This document shows, piece by piece, positions 6,340 through 6,860 of a DNA stretch of 6,860 nt (position 1 is the first letter of the stretch; every line of letters starts with the position of its first letter). Source of the stretch: Candidatus Latescibacterota bacterium (GTDB lineage: Bacteria; Latescibacterota; 4484-107; B68-G9); contig DTXA01000238.1 in assembly GCA_012962735.1 (NCBI GenBank), forward strand, positions 1 to 6,860. The letters run 5' to 3'. A program made the position numbers and the translations under genes. The notes beneath the pieces are model-generated. The model did no database searches. It worked only from the letters and a program-made list of their open reading frames with translations, and was not told the origin of the DNA.

Positions 6340-6345
6340 GCATAA

Positions 6346-6846
6346 GTGGAAGTAGTGCTCTATATAGACGGAGCCGCTATGGGCAATCCGGGGCCTGCAG
6401 GCGTCGGGCTTGTGGTCCGTCAAGGGAATCGGGTGCTCTACGAAGACGGGCGGTACATAGGGGAGATGACCAACAACATGGCCGAATACCGCGCGCTGAT
6501 AGCGGGTTTGAAGGAAGCCCTGAAGCTGGGGGCCGACAAGGTGCGGGTGTATTCGGACAGCCAATTAGTGGTCTACCAGATGCAGGGCCGCTATGGAGTG
6601 AAAAGCCCCCATCTGGCCCCCCTGTACGAATGTGCCAGGGAACTGGCCGGGAGGTTCGCCCACTTCGACATCTTCTGTGTGGACCGCTCCCAGATAAGGG
6701 AGGCCGATAGGCTGGCCCACCGGGCTGTGTTGCTGTACCGGGCCAAGGTCGGCATAGAGAGCGATTCCGGGGAAGCGGGGCGGATGGCCGCGTCCGCATG
6801 TGCGGGCGAGGAAAGTCCGGGCTCCACAGGGCAGGATGCTGGGTAA
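6346..6846 (+). CDS. small RNase HI family protein whose frame runs into rnpB
   Basis: RNase HI cleaves the RNA strand of RNA:DNA hybrids, removing R-loops and Okazaki primers. The single RNase H fold is complete in about residues 1-134, with the catalytic acids D8 (LYIDGAAMGNPGPAG), E47 (TNNMAEYRAL), D71 (VYSDSQLVV) and D121 (IREADRLAHRAV). The GTG at 6346 has GAGGAG 9 nt upstream and starts 6 bp after the zinc-ribbon stop. The frame gives 166 aa; the last 30 or so residues (from GIESDSGEAG) are Gly/Ser/Ala-rich and show no RNase H similarity. Residues 143-166 and the stop are encoded by what is clearly the 5' end of rnpB. Either the overlap is genuine or a 1-base error hides an earlier stop: TAG at 6755-6757 lies in the +2 frame. 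Small RNase HI homologues of about 130-150 aa are usual, so an end near 6750 would fit the family. The exact paralogue (rnhA or a ypdQ-like type) is not resolved. Confidence 0.9.
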   Translation: MEVVLYIDGAAMGNPGPAGVGLVVRQGNRVLYEDGRYIGEMTNNMAEYRALIAGLKEALKLGADKVRVYSDSQLVVYQMQGRYGVKSPHLAPLYECARELAGRFAHFDIFCVDRSQIREADRLAHRAVLLYRAKVGIESDSGEAGRMAASACAGEESPGSTGQDAG

Positions 6847-6860
6847 CGCCCAGGCGGGGA
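6772..6860 (+). ncRNA. rnpB: RNase P RNA, bacterial type A (5' part, cut by the window end)
   Basis: This is the catalytic RNA of RNase P, which removes 5' leaders from precursor tRNA. The near-universal segment GAGGAAAGTCCGGGCTCC is at 6808-6825, followed by ACAGGGCAGGATGCTGGGTAACGCCCAG in 6826-6853 with the P8 hairpin CTGGG (6839-6843) / CCCAG (6849-6853) and the conserved GGTAACG loop. A short P3 hairpin GTCCGC-ATGT-GCGGGC spans 6792-6807. The proposed 5' end, GAAGC at 6772, aligns with the E. coli start GAAGCUGACC at the same distance (20 nt) from P3; the exact base is uncertain by a few nt. No strong promoter is visible just upstream, where the RNase HI gene lies. Only about 89 nt of an RNA usually near 350-400 nt are present. 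Confidence 0.93.

Noticed and set aside
6730..6758. Possible rnpB promoter inside the RNase HI gene: TTGCTG, 17 bp, CATAGA
   Set aside because: Each hexamer matches the consensus at only 3 of 6 positions and the start would be about 7 nt upstream of the expected RNA end; a promoter here is plausible in principle but not supported.
1..6860. A new defence or mobile system, CRISPR array or insertion sequence
   Set aside because: No repeat array, terminal inverted repeats with transposase, toxin/antitoxin pair or nuclease/helicase cassette is visible; nearly all the DNA is accounted for by housekeeping genes.

Overview
The window is a GC-rich bacterial chromosomal segment, mostly housekeeping. 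It has two divergent gene sets fired from a shared control region near 5356-5631, plus the end of an unrelated gene at the left edge. The gene content (TopA with zinc ribbons, Smg/DUF494, Xer recombinase, a DUF164-type coiled-coil zinc-ribbon protein, a small RNase HI, type A RNase P RNA) is plainly bacterial. I cannot fix the phylum; an uncultured or deep-branching lineage is possible but is only a guess.

Left edge: bases 1-210 are the last 69 codons of a plus-strand gene. Bases 211-420 are a gene-free convergent gap with a weak hairpin that could terminate from both sides.

Minus-strand operon, read right to left: smg (5355-4930), topA (4919-2688), a xerC/xerD-like recombinase (2657-1719) and an unrecognised protein that looks like a TIM barrel (1722-421). 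Gaps are 10 bp, 30 bp and a 4-bp stop/start overlap, so the four are probably one transcript. A good sigma-70-type promoter (TTGACA, 17 bp, TACATT) precedes smg.

Plus-strand set: a 235-aa coiled-coil zinc-ribbon protein (5632-6339), a small RNase HI family protein (6346-6846) and the 5' part of rnpB, the RNase P RNA gene, cut by the window end. The RNase HI frame has no stop before rnpB. It runs about 75 nt into the RNA gene and stops at the TAA in the conserved P8 loop. Upstream of the zinc-ribbon gene lie a possible promoter with an operator-like palindrome, a 16-codon leader ORF, competing hairpins and a terminator-like stem, which together resemble an attenuator.

Functionally the set concerns DNA topology and RNA/DNA hybrids: TopA removes negative supercoils, the Xer protein probably resolves chromosome dimers, RNase HI removes RNA:DNA hybrids and RNase P matures tRNA. 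I saw no defence system, CRISPR array or insertion sequence. The points most worth a second look are the rnh/rnpB overlap, the leader in front of the zinc-ribbon gene and the unknown protein at the end of the topA operon.
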